Of a stretch of 64,000 nt of DNA, positions 9,174 to 18,017 are shown piece after piece. Each line of letters opens with the position of its first letter. Position 1 is the stretch's first letter. The stretch comes from Sulfobacillus thermosulfidooxidans (GTDB lineage: Bacteria > Bacillota > Sulfobacillia > Sulfobacillales > Sulfobacillaceae): NCBI RefSeq assembly GCF_001280565.1, contig NZ_LGRO01000001.1:2914001-2978000 (forward strand), written 5' to 3'. The translations under genes and the position numbers were made by a program. The notes under the pieces are model-generated. The model was not told where the DNA came from and did no database searches. It saw only the letters and a list, made by a program, of their open reading frames with translations.

Positions 9174-9414
9174 ATTGGGTGTACGCTAATAATTAAGAGA
9201 AGCCACGCAAAAGATTATGAGGATGTATCACCCTTTTTATGCGGGTTTAGTGATAACTTGCGGTTTTAGCCCATGTTACTAATGGGTCATTGAGGAGAAA
9301 ATTTATCATCATGGCAATGAATCAGTCATTGAAACAATGGATTATTTCCGTTTATGAATCCGCACCCCATTGTCAATAATTTGCTTTTTGTCCCTAACGA
9401 AAGGATTTAGTCCG

Positions 9415-10191
9415 ATGACATCTTCCTATCAATACCTGATTGTTGATATTCGCCATCACATATTGGACATTAGTCTCAATCGTCCCCAATACCTTAATGC
9501 ACTCAACGATGGTATGCTACAGGAATTAGCCGAAGCACTCGAACAAGCCCGTAATGATGATGATGTTCGAGTTGTTATTTTATCAGGAACTGGAAGGGGA
9601 TTTTGCTCAGGTCAGGACTTAAAGGAACTCGCTGCCCGCGGCGGTGAGGTCAATATTCGAGAGCATTTAACCCGTTATTATGATCCTGTCATCATGACGT
9701 TATATCACATGCCAAAACCGACTATCGCCAAGGTTCAGGGTATTGCTGCCGGAGCGGGAATGTCTTTAGCCTTGGCCTGTGACATTCGACTAGGATCGGA
9801 GAATGCGCAATTTGCACAATCCTTTGTGAAAATTGGCCTTGTTCCAGATTCCGGATCGACTTATTTTTTGCCTAAATTGGTTGGCTTGTCCAAGGCCATG
9901 GAATTAGCTCTCCTTGGAGATATCATTAGTGGAGAACAGGCATATAGCATGGGGTTATTGAATCGCTTGATTCCTGGTAAGGAGTTAGATAGTGTGACCT
10001 GGAGTTGGGCGGAGCGTCTGGCTCAACTGCCATCCGTCACGTTAGGCATGATTAAAGAGGCCATTCACCACAGTCTCGATCATTCTTTGTCTGAACAACT
10101 GCAAATTGAACAAGAGCTACAAGACCGAGCTGCGTCCACCCAAGCGCATCATATTGCGGTGCAATCATTTTTGGAGAAAACAAGATTTTAG
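9415..10191 (+). CDS. Enoyl-CoA hydratase/isomerase, PaaG-like
   Basis: A 258-residue crotonase-fold protein. The oxyanion-hole segments are 'GRGFCSGQDLKEL' and 'GIAAGAGMSLALACDIRLG'. 'FVKIGLVPDSGSTYFLP' carries an Asp where hydratases have a second Glu. This pattern is typical of PaaG, the ring-1,2-epoxyphenylacetyl-CoA isomerase, and other isomerases. The ATG at 9415 is preferred over an upstream in-frame TTG (9370) because AAAGGA lies 10 nt before it and the protein then begins at the usual family position. No other phenylacetate genes are nearby, so it may instead serve beta-oxidation. Confidence 0.8.
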   Translation: MTSSYQYLIVDIRHHILDISLNRPQYLNALNDGMLQELAEALEQARNDDDVRVVILSGTGRGFCSGQDLKELAARGGEVNIREHLTRYYDPVIMTLYHMPKPTIAKVQGIAAGAGMSLALACDIRLGSENAQFAQSFVKIGLVPDSGSTYFLPKLVGLSKAMELALLGDIISGEQAYSMGLLNRLIPGKELDSVTWSWAERLAQLPSVTLGMIKEAIHHSLDHSLSEQLQIEQELQDRAASTQAHHIAVQSFLEKTRF

Positions 10192-10230
10192 AATCAGCAT
10201 CTAAAGTTGTTCACCGAGTGTTAATCACAA

Positions 10231-11262
10231 TTAAGGAACGAGCACGGCACGCCCCATTATTTGTCCCCGGTCTAACATTTCTAAAACATGGGGAGCATCT
10301 TGCAAAGGAAACTGTGTGGCCGTAATTTTGACTTTTCCTTGGCGATTGAGTTCCATCAGTTCAGCCAGCTCGTTATAAGTTCCCACCAAGTTTCCAACAA
10401 TATTGATTTCCCGGTTGACAAATTCTAGGGTTGGAACGTTTACGGAACCGCCATAACCCACTACTGAATAAGTCCCCCCTTTGGCGAGCATAGCGAGAGC
10501 AGTTTGAGGCGTCCCCGATTCTCCAACAAAATCCAATACGACATTGACACCATCTTTGGCCAGTGACCGCACGCCCGATACTCCACCATCCGTTCCGGCT
10601 AAGACGGTGTAATGGGCTCCAATTTCTTCGGCGAATTGCAGGCGGTCTCTTTGGCTGTCTACCGCAATAATGGTTGCAGGGGTGAGGGCGCGTAAAATTT
10701 GTACCGCAAAATGACCTAATCCGCCGATACCGATGACAACAACGCGGGTTCCCGGCACCGTTAACGGCACCAATTTTTTTACGGCGTGATATGCTGTGAT
10801 GCCGGCATCGGCAAAGGGGGCTAGAGGAACAGGATCGGTTCCGGGCGCTAAGGGTATAACGGCACGCACCGAAGTTTTCAAATATTCTGCGTAGCCGCCA
10901 TCTGTGCCGTCCAGTCCCGGAAAATGGCTATTCGTACAGTGCATATCTTGTCCCGCCCGGCACGCTGGGCAAATGCCACAAGACATGAGTGGGTGCAAAA
11001 TGACGGGATCACCTTTGTGCAGGTGTTTCACTCCCGAACCTACCGCTTCAATCCATCCGGCATTTTCATGTCCAATGGTGTAAGGGAGGGGAGGATTTCC
11101 CAACGCATCTTTCCAAATCCCATCGACAATGTGCAGGTCGGTGCGACAAACTCCTGCGCCGCCGATTTTGATAATGACGTCGGTGTCAGACTCAATTCGC
11201 GGCTCTTCGATATCATCGATGGTAATGGGTTCATGATAGGCATGAATACGTCCAGCTTTCAT
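10231..11262 (-). CDS. Zinc-dependent alcohol dehydrogenase (MDR family)
   Basis: A 343-residue medium-chain dehydrogenase that interconverts alcohols and aldehydes or ketones with NAD(P). Catalytic zinc ligands are C39 ('GVCRTDLH') and the 'GHE' at H65/E66. The structural zinc site is C95, C98, C101 and C109 in 'CGICPACRAGQDMHC'. The cofactor loop is 'GIGGLG'. All parts are present and the length is standard. It lies convergent to the PaaG-like gene with 39 nt between stop codons. The start ATG has a weak ribosome site, AAAGGAC, close upstream. The substrate is unknown. Confidence 0.9.
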   Translation of the reverse strand: MKAGRIHAYHEPITIDDIEEPRIESDTDVIIKIGGAGVCRTDLHIVDGIWKDALGNPPLPYTIGHENAGWIEAVGSGVKHLHKGDPVILHPLMSCGICPACRAGQDMHCTNSHFPGLDGTDGGYAEYLKTSVRAVIPLAPGTDPVPLAPFADAGITAYHAVKKLVPLTVPGTRVVVIGIGGLGHFAVQILRALTPATIIAVDSQRDRLQFAEEIGAHYTVLAGTDGGVSGVRSLAKDGVNVVLDFVGESGTPQTALAMLAKGGTYSVVGYGGSVNVPTLEFVNREINIVGNLVGTYNELAELMELNRQGKVKITATQFPLQDAPHVLEMLDRGQIMGRAVLVP

Positions 11263-11550
11263 TTGTAGCCCCGTCCTTTACGTGAAAGATGTGAACGATG
11301 ATAATTAGCCTATTTCACGACAAACAATTCAATGAATTGCGACAATGGTTGACAAATCAATATGTCTGTGAGAATCTCAATAAATTTATTTTTGCTTAAA
11401 AGGCTTAGGGTTGAAAGAAATGCCTTTCTCCCAAACCCACCTACGATCATTATACAAAATAAAGGAACATTTTTTATCAAACAATCTTCATGAGTATACA
11501 GGGGAATCATCTAACCCAAGTGAAGAACACCCCATTATTTTAATTAATCA

Positions 11551-12489
11551 TTAAGCCCCGCGGGAATGAGAGAGCACCGACTCCCTGGAGATGTCCGAGT
11601 CTGAGGCTGTCGCGTGAGGTGTAAAAGACAGGTTCATCGCAAGGATTAAAAGTATCCATAAAGGTGCTGAATTGGGATCGGTGGCAACGGAGCCCCAAAA
11701 TCCAAAATCCATTCCGACCACCCACCATAATACCCACCATAAGACGGAGAGGCTTATGAGTAAACGAGATAGGGGCATGACCAACCATAAGAGCGTGAAC
11801 ACAAGAAATGCGGTAAGAAGCAGTGCGTTACTGAGTTGAGGATTATGGCTGGTGAAGATGATGACATGTTGAATCAGGGTGTTTAGTGAGGAAATCGGCA
11901 ATGACGTTTGATTCATTTGCAGACTCAAAGCTAGTTGCCGGGGATAATCAAATGTCATGCGCATTTGCATGATGCTAGCCAATGTCCATAGACCAATCAG
12001 AATCCAGCGTGTGCGGGATAGGAAGCGGGCTTGTGTCCAATCGGAATCGGGGCGCCATAACAAATAGGCAAAGAGGGCATAGAAAAATACCGATCCGGGA
12101 CTGCCGGTGATGGCATTCGCTAAGGGAGTCAAAATCATGCCCATGCCTTCTCCCCAAATCCATACAACTAGACTCCACACCAAAGATAGTCCTAAGCCCG
12201 TTTTTTCCCAATGTTTTATCGGCAATGCGATGAGGAGCCCAATAATAATTTGGATAATGGCAGCGAGCAGATTGGCGATTACGGCATGTTGGGCCCATAG
12301 ATTGATGCCCCAATGCATAATGGGATGAAGCCACTTGGGCTGGTCAAAAAGATTTGGTAAGAAGACTTGAGTGATCAAAGAGTTTGTGAACATGGCGGGC
12401 TTTAATTGCAAGAACCCATCGAAAATCCACAAACCACTGACAGCGTACTTGATAAGCAAACGTCCTTGCATCAATCCCACGTCCTTCAA
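11551..12489 (-). CDS. Conserved multi-pass membrane protein, DoxX/DoxD-like
   Basis: A 312-residue hydrophobic protein with about eight membrane segments. The N-terminal half ('LWIFDGFLQLKPAMF', then 'GLLIALPIKHWEKTGLGLSL') resembles DoxX/DoxD-type quinone-linked membrane proteins. The C-terminal motif 'DFGFWGSVATDPNSAPL' recurs in uncharacterised actinobacterial and Sulfobacillus-type membrane proteins, as far as I recall. No cofactor-binding motif is obvious. It stands divergent from the heme-copper-oxidase-like gene at 12.8 kb and shares its upstream region. The function is unknown. The DoxX similarity is a pattern judgement, not a firm assignment. Confidence 0.6.
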   Translation of the reverse strand: MKDVGLMQGRLLIKYAVSGLWIFDGFLQLKPAMFTNSLITQVFLPNLFDQPKWLHPIMHWGINLWAQHAVIANLLAAIIQIIIGLLIALPIKHWEKTGLGLSLVWSLVVWIWGEGMGMILTPLANAITGSPGSVFFYALFAYLLWRPDSDWTQARFLSRTRWILIGLWTLASIMQMRMTFDYPRQLALSLQMNQTSLPISSLNTLIQHVIIFTSHNPQLSNALLLTAFLVFTLLWLVMPLSRLLISLSVLWWVLWWVVGMDFGFWGSVATDPNSAPLWILLILAMNLSFTPHATASDSDISRESVLSHSRGA

Positions 12490-12809
12490 TGCCTTTTTGT
12501 AGAAAGATACGTAACGTGTTGTGACACAGATCTCTCAGGATGAAAGACTCCGAGGAATTGTTGCAACGAAAATGGACTTTTCTTCCTTTGCTCTTCCTTT
12601 CGTTGGATTTAACACCAAATCCTAGCTGAATTGAGGTTGAAGGACAAGCCAAGATTTTTTGATTTATGCCAAATATGAGGGCCAGTGATTTTTGTCACAG
12701 TTGATTGGTACGTGAACCTGTACATTGATTGCGAAGCGACTGATGAAGGATTTTAAGAACCCGGAGAAATCAAACGTCCTTATGCGCTCTTTGAAGGGAA
12801 GGGATTAAT
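12490..12809. other. Divergent intergenic region with a CRP-type box
   Basis: No gene. It separates the DoxX-like gene from the heme-copper-oxidase-like gene and holds the GTGA-N6-TCAC box listed separately. A GAAGGGAAGGG ribosome site precedes the ATG at 12810. Confidence 0.4.
12684..12699. promoter_or_regulatory. CRP/FNR-type box 1
   Basis: GTGA-TTTTTG-TCAC (12685-12698) fits the CRP-type consensus GTGA-N6-TCAC and lies 111 nt upstream of the membrane protein gene at 12810. The CRP-family regulator at 19.5 kb has the matching recognition residues RETxxR. Confidence 0.6.
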
Positions 12810-14135
12810 ATGCATCGATTTCCTGAATCTCAATGGACCATGCATTATTTTACGGTTAGTATGATTTCATTGTTGCTGGCTGAGATCGGCTGGTTTATGG
12901 GCTGGGGAAATCCTCTTAAGAATTTGGGGACGCCCTCAGTATTAGTTCTAGTTCATTTGACTACTATTGGTTTTTTGAGTCTAGCTATGTTAGGCGCTTT
13001 GCATCAGTTTTTGCCTATCATCACGCAAACCGAATTATCCAGTCAACGCGGTTCCGCTTTCACACTAGGGAGCATCATATTGGGGTTAGCCGTAATGATT
13101 GTGGGATTTTTAGCATCGCCCGGCGGAACGCTGCCTCAAGTTCCCTGGATTTTACCCCTAGGCGGGACCATCGTCATTATTGGCGTTCTTGTAGCATTAA
13201 AAACTCTGGGAACCATTCTCCAACGATCATGGCCTTGGACACTGCCTACGTGGTTTGTGGCTACGGGACTAGGATTTTTGATATTAACGATATTTGCTGG
13301 CGTGTTTTTATCCTTTTCTCTAGTGGTTCCTTCATGGTTTAGCTCTTCGGCTCTATACGTAATCGGTGGGAGAGGGTTGGCTGCTCACGTGATCGGAGGC
13401 ATGGGCGGCTGGTTAACATTAACGGCCATGGGTGTAAGCTATAGACTGTTAGGGATGTTTACGTTATCCAATGACCCTAGGGGATGGTGGGGATGGACTG
13501 CCTACGTGTTCACAGCAGTAGGGATTTTGGCTGTGTGGATATCCCGTTGGGTTGGCGCGAATATCGTCGCCGAAGTGGCATGGCTTGTGGTGCTTGTGGG
13601 TTTAGCCACTTACTTGGTGGATATTGGAAGGTTGTATCATCGACGTAAACGTCGGAAATTAGAGTTAAACGCGCGCTATGCTGTGGGTCCATTTATTTTT
13701 CTGAGTATTTTGCTAATATCGGCAATTTTTATTCCCATAAGTGGTCAGTTTACCGCCTTTGATTTGGGTGTGGTATTTCTAGGGCTTTATGGCTGGTTAG
13801 GAGGACTAGTCTTGACCCAGCTCTATAAAATTGTGCCGTTTCTCACTTGGATACACGTTTTCGGAAACCAAATAGGTCAAGGGAAGATGCCGCGGGTTCA
13901 AGATTTAGTTGACGAGAAGCGTGATCATTATGCCTTTTTTCTCTATTTCATTGCGACATTTGTGGCCGCTGTGGCTCTCGCACTGGGATGGTTTGCGCTT
14001 TTTCGGATTTTCATGTTTGGAATGTGGATTGCAACCTTGGATATCACTCGTGCGTTATATCATGCATCTTTGCCCTATCGGAATGCCAAACGGAAAAATG
14101 ATTCGACAAACTCGCTATCAAGATCGTTCTTCTAA
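12810..14135 (+). CDS. Heme-copper-oxidase subunit I-like / NnrS-like membrane protein
   Basis: A 441-residue, roughly 12-helix membrane protein. 'VHLTTIGFLSLAMLGALHQF' in helix 2 and 'HVIGGMGGWLTLTAMGVSYR' near helix 6 give histidines placed as in distant relatives of heme-copper oxidase subunit I and NnrS. The full set of CuB ligands of a true oxidase is not seen. It is a paralogue of the minus-strand gene at 15.7-16.9 kb. Nearby DUF2249 genes and a CRP-type regulator with matching boxes suggest a role in nitric-oxide or low-oxygen respiration. That role is inference; no reaction can be assigned. Confidence 0.55.
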   Translation: MHRFPESQWTMHYFTVSMISLLLAEIGWFMGWGNPLKNLGTPSVLVLVHLTTIGFLSLAMLGALHQFLPIITQTELSSQRGSAFTLGSIILGLAVMIVGFLASPGGTLPQVPWILPLGGTIVIIGVLVALKTLGTILQRSWPWTLPTWFVATGLGFLILTIFAGVFLSFSLVVPSWFSSSALYVIGGRGLAAHVIGGMGGWLTLTAMGVSYRLLGMFTLSNDPRGWWGWTAYVFTAVGILAVWISRWVGANIVAEVAWLVVLVGLATYLVDIGRLYHRRKRRKLELNARYAVGPFIFLSILLISAIFIPISGQFTAFDLGVVFLGLYGWLGGLVLTQLYKIVPFLTWIHVFGNQIGQGKMPRVQDLVDEKRDHYAFFLYFIATFVAAVALALGWFALFRIFMFGMWIATLDITRALYHASLPYRNAKRKNDSTNSLSRSFF

Positions 14136-14214
14136 TCACGAGAGCCTTGGCAGCAGCGATCCTTGTCATCGGCAACTATTCAAGTACAATCTACCAGTGG
14201 TCTAATTCTCACGG

Positions 14215-15247
14215 ATGGCGGGAACGGCCCGTTTTGCTTACAACTGGGCCTTGAATCAATGGCAGCAGCAGTCTGAGGCATGGAAGGCGGATTCCTCGTT
14301 GCCCAAGCCGTCGGACGTCGCTTTACGGCGTCAACTGAATGCGATTCAGCGCGAGCAGTTTCCTTGGATGCTAGATATCACCAAAAATGCGCCCCAGATG
14401 GCGATCATCCACTTGGGCCAAGCGTTTAAGAATTTCTTCGCCGGGACAGCCGCATATCCCGAAGCTGGGGTGGGTGTGAATGCATGAAACGTTGCGGTTC
14501 GTCGGGAAAGTCGTGGAGGGAACTATCTCACGCACCGCGGATCGCTGGTTTCTGAGTATCACCGTGGAGATTCCCGATCGGCACAGTGTCCGCCGCGAAA
14601 ACCAAGCGGTGGTCGGAGTGGATGTGGGTGCGTCCGCGTTGGCTACCCTCTCGACCGGAGAGAAGGTTGTGGGACCGAAAGCTTATGCCGCGACGTTGAA
14701 GAAACTCCGCCATGTATCTCAACACTTCAGTCGCCAGATGGAAGCCGCTAAAGTCCGCGCCGGACTGAAGCCCGGCGAACCCATTCCGAAAGGAATGCGC
14801 ATCCCCCGGTCGGAGACCATGCGGAAAACCCAACGGCGCATCGCTCGGCTCCATGCCCGGATTGCGAATATTCGGGCCAATACGTTGCATCAACTGACGA
14901 CCGATCTCGTCGAACGTTTCGATGTCATTGCCATCGAGGATCTGAACGTGGCCGGGATGCTCAAAAATCACCCGCTAGCCCGGTCCATTGCCTTTGGCGC
15001 ATTCCGACGCCAACTCGAATACAAAGCGGCCCAACGCGGCAAGATGGTGGTTGTGGTGAGCCGCTGGTATCCCAGCAGCAAAACGTGTTCGTCGTGTGGA
15101 TACAAACTGCCGAAAATGCCGCTCGCTATGCGGGAGTGGACGTGCCCAGAATGTCATACGCGCCACGACCGCGACGTGAACGCGGCGATCAATTTACGTC
15201 GAGTGGCCGAGAGTTCGGTGAGGGGCTCCTCACCCGTTCCGGCGTAA
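14215..15247 (+). pseudogene. tnpB: Decayed TnpB (IS200/IS605-type RNA-guided nuclease)
   Basis: Two frames together encode a degraded TnpB. The first part (14215-14487) holds 'AGTARFAYNWALNQW' but lacks the usual first 20-30 residues. The second part (14480-15247) holds the RuvC domain: Asp in 'VGVDVGASALATLS', Glu in 'VIAIEDLNVAGML', Asp in 'HDRDVNAAINL', plus the zinc ribbon 'CSSCG' and 'CPEC'. At the joint an internal deletion has removed the basic segment normally between them, and an in-frame TGA follows 'IPKLGWV' just before the second part. It is therefore inactive. GC content is higher than in the neighbouring genes, which suggests it was acquired. No TnpA is present. Confidence 0.88.
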
Positions 15248-15253
15248 GCCGGA
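15218..15253 (+). ncRNA. Possible omega-RNA hairpins at the end of the dead TnpB gene
   Basis: GGTGAGG/CCTCACC and CCGGC-GTAA-GCCGG form two compact hairpins overlapping the last codons and the stop of the TnpB remnant, the usual place of the guide-RNA scaffold of IS200/IS605 elements. The exact element end could not be located. Confidence 0.35.
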
Positions 15254-15651
15254 CTGCTCGGTGATAGTCTGGGGAGCGCCCTCCGGTGGACGACCGGCCA
15301 ATGACCCTAAGAAGCCGTGGCGCGATGAACCAGAAAGGTGGCAATAGAATTGATCAGGAATGGTCAGAAATGAATAAGTCCATCGGAACGGTACGAAGGA
15401 TTGTGGCATCAAGCCTCTCATCTGTTATGTTTCTTTCGTGAGGTAAAACAAAGAAATTTGGTCTATGGAGATTAGGGGCTTAATATCGAGTGCCTATTGA
15501 AAGTCAGATGACATTGACACCTTAAAATCGGAAATTCATCTTGTAGGATACTTCAGTACGATAAGTTAGGATATTTCAGTACGATAAGTCAGTTAAAGCG
15601 AAGACAAAAGAGATGGTTATCGGGCAATAGGCCTTGGCGATATTCCTTAAA
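15248..15651. other. Gene-free region after the TnpB remnant
   Basis: About 400 bp between the dead TnpB and the heme-copper-like gene. It holds the element's unrecognised right end and a tandem 23-bp repeat (listed separately). No supportable coding frame was seen. Confidence 0.4.
15544..15589. repeat. Tandem 23-bp direct repeat
   Basis: Two adjacent 23-bp units (15544-15566 and 15567-15589) differ at one base. The shared core is TTCAGTACGATAAGT. The repeat lies 63 nt beyond the stop of the minus-strand membrane protein gene. Its purpose is unknown; it could be a regulator site or slippage product. Confidence 0.7.
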
Positions 15652-16932
15652 TTACGCTCGATGACGGGAGAGGAAGAAGCCTCGTTGGACAATAATCTGG
15701 TATCCCATTAAGGCTACATGGATTAATGGCCAGAAAACAATTACAATTCCCGCGATGGCTATAGGTTCCCGGATTTGTTGCATCATGCCCCAAACTATTA
15801 GGGCACTGATGACAAATGCCAATGAAGCGTTGATAATTGGCAGTAAATGGGAATTAAATCGCTGGGCCATAAAAAATGCGGAAAATTCTTTATGACGAAT
15901 CTGCCTGACCATGACAAGGGAGAGAAGAAATGGAACAATGCGCGATTGATAAGTGAAAACGAAAGTGGTTGCACCGAGAACTAGTAGGGCAATTGTTAAG
16001 GAGGGGTCGTATAATAATTCTATTGCGGCCATTAGCCACAAAAGCCATCCTAATGCGACGCCGATGAAAACCGTATCCCACTTAGGAGATTGATGGTGTT
16101 TCGACAAAGAATAGATTTGCCACAATACCACAAGTGCGGTAAGGGTCCAAATCAGAGTGATGGGGAGTGCAAGAGTCGGTATCCATCTTCTTGCAAATTG
16201 CAAAATCCATCCAGTTAAAGCAAGAACGATGGGTAGCCACGGTCTGAGAGTATGCATTTTGGCCAGAGAAAACATGGGAAGTAATTTGATTTGAACGGCT
16301 AATACGAGCATAATAATCCAGCCGACCCAGGCTGCATTCAAGTGCTCTGGCAATAGGTGTAGGTAGCTCGTGAGCCCACTTAAACCTAAAACCATGGCCA
16401 AGCCGAAAATCCATGTGAGATTAATCGAAAATAATGCGATACAGACAGTCCATGTTAACTCATCCCAAGGACGTGTTGAGCTCATGATGCGATTTAGAGC
16501 GAAAATCGTAAAAATCACAATACTAAGAGCCATCAGCAATGCTCCGAAAGGGAGCAGCATTGCGTGATGAGCAGAGAAGCCTAAGAGAAACAACAGCAGA
16601 CCAACTCCATAGACAAGAAAGTGAGCAATCATGAATGAAGGCGATGCAGATACCACGTCAAAGACGACCGGTAACCATTGATAGAGCACTCCAAACATGG
16701 TCATGGTGAGGAATCCTAATGTAAGCATGTGTACGGTAACAATGGTAAAATTTGTCGTTAAAGCGTTCTCCAACAACTGCGAAGGTCTTAACCATAAACT
16801 CAAGCCCACCGCACAAATGCTCAACCATGCGGCCACAAAAAATAAGGCGGGTCCTATTAAGTGAGGGGACTGGCGAATATTGATGGTCGGTTTATATTCT
16901 CCAGCATGTTTCTTCATTGTCTCAATGTCCAT
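15652..16932 (-). CDS. Heme-copper-oxidase subunit I-like / NnrS-like membrane protein, second paralogue
   Basis: A 426-residue membrane protein with about 12 helices. It shares with the protein at 12.8 kb the helix 2 block, here 'VHMLTLGFLTMTMFGVLYQW', and the 'LPEHLNAAWVGWIIMLVLAV' helix. Histidines in these helices could bind haem, but a complete CuB site is not visible. The upstream gap to the divergent DUF2249 gene holds two CRP-type boxes. The setting suggests nitrosative or anaerobic respiration stress, but the catalytic role is unknown. The ATG at 16932 has no strong ribosome site (GAGGTTAAG). Confidence 0.55.
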   Translation of the reverse strand: MDIETMKKHAGEYKPTINIRQSPHLIGPALFFVAAWLSICAVGLSLWLRPSQLLENALTTNFTIVTVHMLTLGFLTMTMFGVLYQWLPVVFDVVSASPSFMIAHFLVYGVGLLLFLLGFSAHHAMLLPFGALLMALSIVIFTIFALNRIMSSTRPWDELTWTVCIALFSINLTWIFGLAMVLGLSGLTSYLHLLPEHLNAAWVGWIIMLVLAVQIKLLPMFSLAKMHTLRPWLPIVLALTGWILQFARRWIPTLALPITLIWTLTALVVLWQIYSLSKHHQSPKWDTVFIGVALGWLLWLMAAIELLYDPSLTIALLVLGATTFVFTYQSRIVPFLLSLVMVRQIRHKEFSAFFMAQRFNSHLLPIINASLAFVISALIVWGMMQQIREPIAIAGIVIVFWPLIHVALMGYQIIVQRGFFLSRHRA

Positions 16933-16996
16933 GACTTAACCTCAACTTCCTTCAGTATTCGACTACTTTTATCTTATTGTCTGAAGCGATGGAGAC

Positions 16997-17012
16997 TGTG
17001 TCATTTATCACA
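16997..17012. promoter_or_regulatory. CRP/FNR-type box 2
   Basis: TGTGT-CATTTA-TCACA differs by one base from TGTGA-N6-TCACA. It is 64 nt upstream of the minus-strand membrane gene start. Confidence 0.55.
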
Positions 17013-17163
17013 TTGCTAGATGGAAAACAAAAAATATGAATTCTGATGTAACAGCCTATTCGTTGCGAATGAAAGCAGAGACTAAATGGTCAGCGATAGC
17101 GCTTGCTCTTTTTTAGAAATTTATTTGAGTGCTCTGAATTTGTGAATTGAGGTATCTTTAGCC

Positions 17164-17181
17164 TTGTGATCAGAGTCACAA
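17164..17181. promoter_or_regulatory. CRP/FNR-type box 3 (perfect palindrome)
   Basis: TTGTGA-TCAGAG-TCACAA is a perfect 6+6 inverted repeat with the canonical 6-nt spacer, 82 nt upstream of the tandem DUF2249 gene. Together with box 2 it suggests that the divergent pair is controlled by one CRP-type activator. Confidence 0.7.
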
Positions 17182-17263
17182 CCGCGTGCGCAATGTTCGT
17201 GTAATGTTGTCGTAAAGATTATTGAGTTATCGATAGCATTTCAGAATAATGGGGGGAAAGGTT

Positions 17264-17770
17264 ATGGAACCCGTGGTGGTCGAAGTTAAAAGTATTTTAA
17301 AACAAGGTCTGTCATTATTTGGATATATGATGAATACCGTTAATCAGCTTGAGCCCGGCCAAAGTTTGATTGTTAAATCTTCGTTTAATCCGCGTCCTTT
17401 GGTTTCCCAAATGCGTCGACGCGGCTATCGCATTGAGCAAGAAAAGATTGGCAAAATGATGATTACCACTTTTATTCCCCAAAATCTGAGTCATGATCAG
17501 AATCGTTCTCATTCGGGTAACTTATCACGCTATGAGATCCGTGTGGATGGACCCGAAGTATTGTTAGACAACCGGGGACTGGTTCCACCAGAACCCATGC
17601 AGCGAACCTTGGCGACTCTTGAGGAAGTGCCTTTAAACAGTGTCGTTGTTATTCACAATGATCGCATTCCGGTATTCTTATTGGAATATCTCGATGATCA
17701 TGGTTTTCCGTATGAAACCATGGCCCAAGACGATGACTCGGCGATAGTCCGCATACTCAAAGTTCATTAA
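17264..17770 (+). CDS. Tandem DUF2249 protein
   Basis: A 168-residue cytoplasmic protein made of two DUF2249 (TusA-like alpha/beta) units. The first is the segment with 'VNQLEPGQSLIVKSSFNPRP'. The second begins with 'LDNRGLVPPEPMQRTL' and ends with 'DSAIVRI'. DUF2249 proteins are often encoded beside NO-handling and anaerobic respiratory genes; their function is not established. The ATG at 17264 is chosen over the ATG at 17249 because the purine-rich GGGGGGAAAGG lies between them as a ribosome site. A perfect CRP-type box lies upstream. Confidence 0.75.
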   Translation: MEPVVVEVKSILKQGLSLFGYMMNTVNQLEPGQSLIVKSSFNPRPLVSQMRRRGYRIEQEKIGKMMITTFIPQNLSHDQNRSHSGNLSRYEIRVDGPEVLLDNRGLVPPEPMQRTLATLEEVPLNSVVVIHNDRIPVFLLEYLDDHGFPYETMAQDDDSAIVRILKVH

Positions 17771-17940
17771 ACCCAAGACATCACGGTGACGGAAAACGCT
17801 ATATCACAAATATTGAAAGGGAAATGGGCCAATTCTGTTATCGCCTGAACCTCGCTTCTAGGCAATCAGGTTCCGGCGTGCTCATTGCTTGTCGCCGTGG
17901 CGAAAAAGTAAAGATGGCCTTTGTCGGCCTTGCGGGGTGT

Positions 17941-17963
17941 TATAATATTATTTAGAAAATAAT
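17941..17963 (+). promoter_or_regulatory. Putative glutamate decarboxylase promoter -10 box and inverted repeat
   Basis: A perfect TATAAT (17941-17946) is followed at once by the inverted repeat ATTATTT-AGA-AAATAAT (17947-17963), which overlaps the expected transcription start. The -35 box is unclear. The distance to the TTG start is about 70 nt. Confidence 0.5.
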
Positions 17964-18017
17964 CCCTTTCAGAAAAATTTCCCCGTGCCATTGTACCGAA
18001 GAAAAGGAGAGGATGTC

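Noticed and set aside
11310-11510. Small minus-strand open frame between alcohol dehydrogenase and the DoxX-like gene
   Set aside because: No ribosome site, no recognisable pattern, AT-rich sequence; treated as non-coding.
15544-15589. CRISPR array
   Set aside because: Only two directly abutting repeats with no spacers; a simple tandem repeat.
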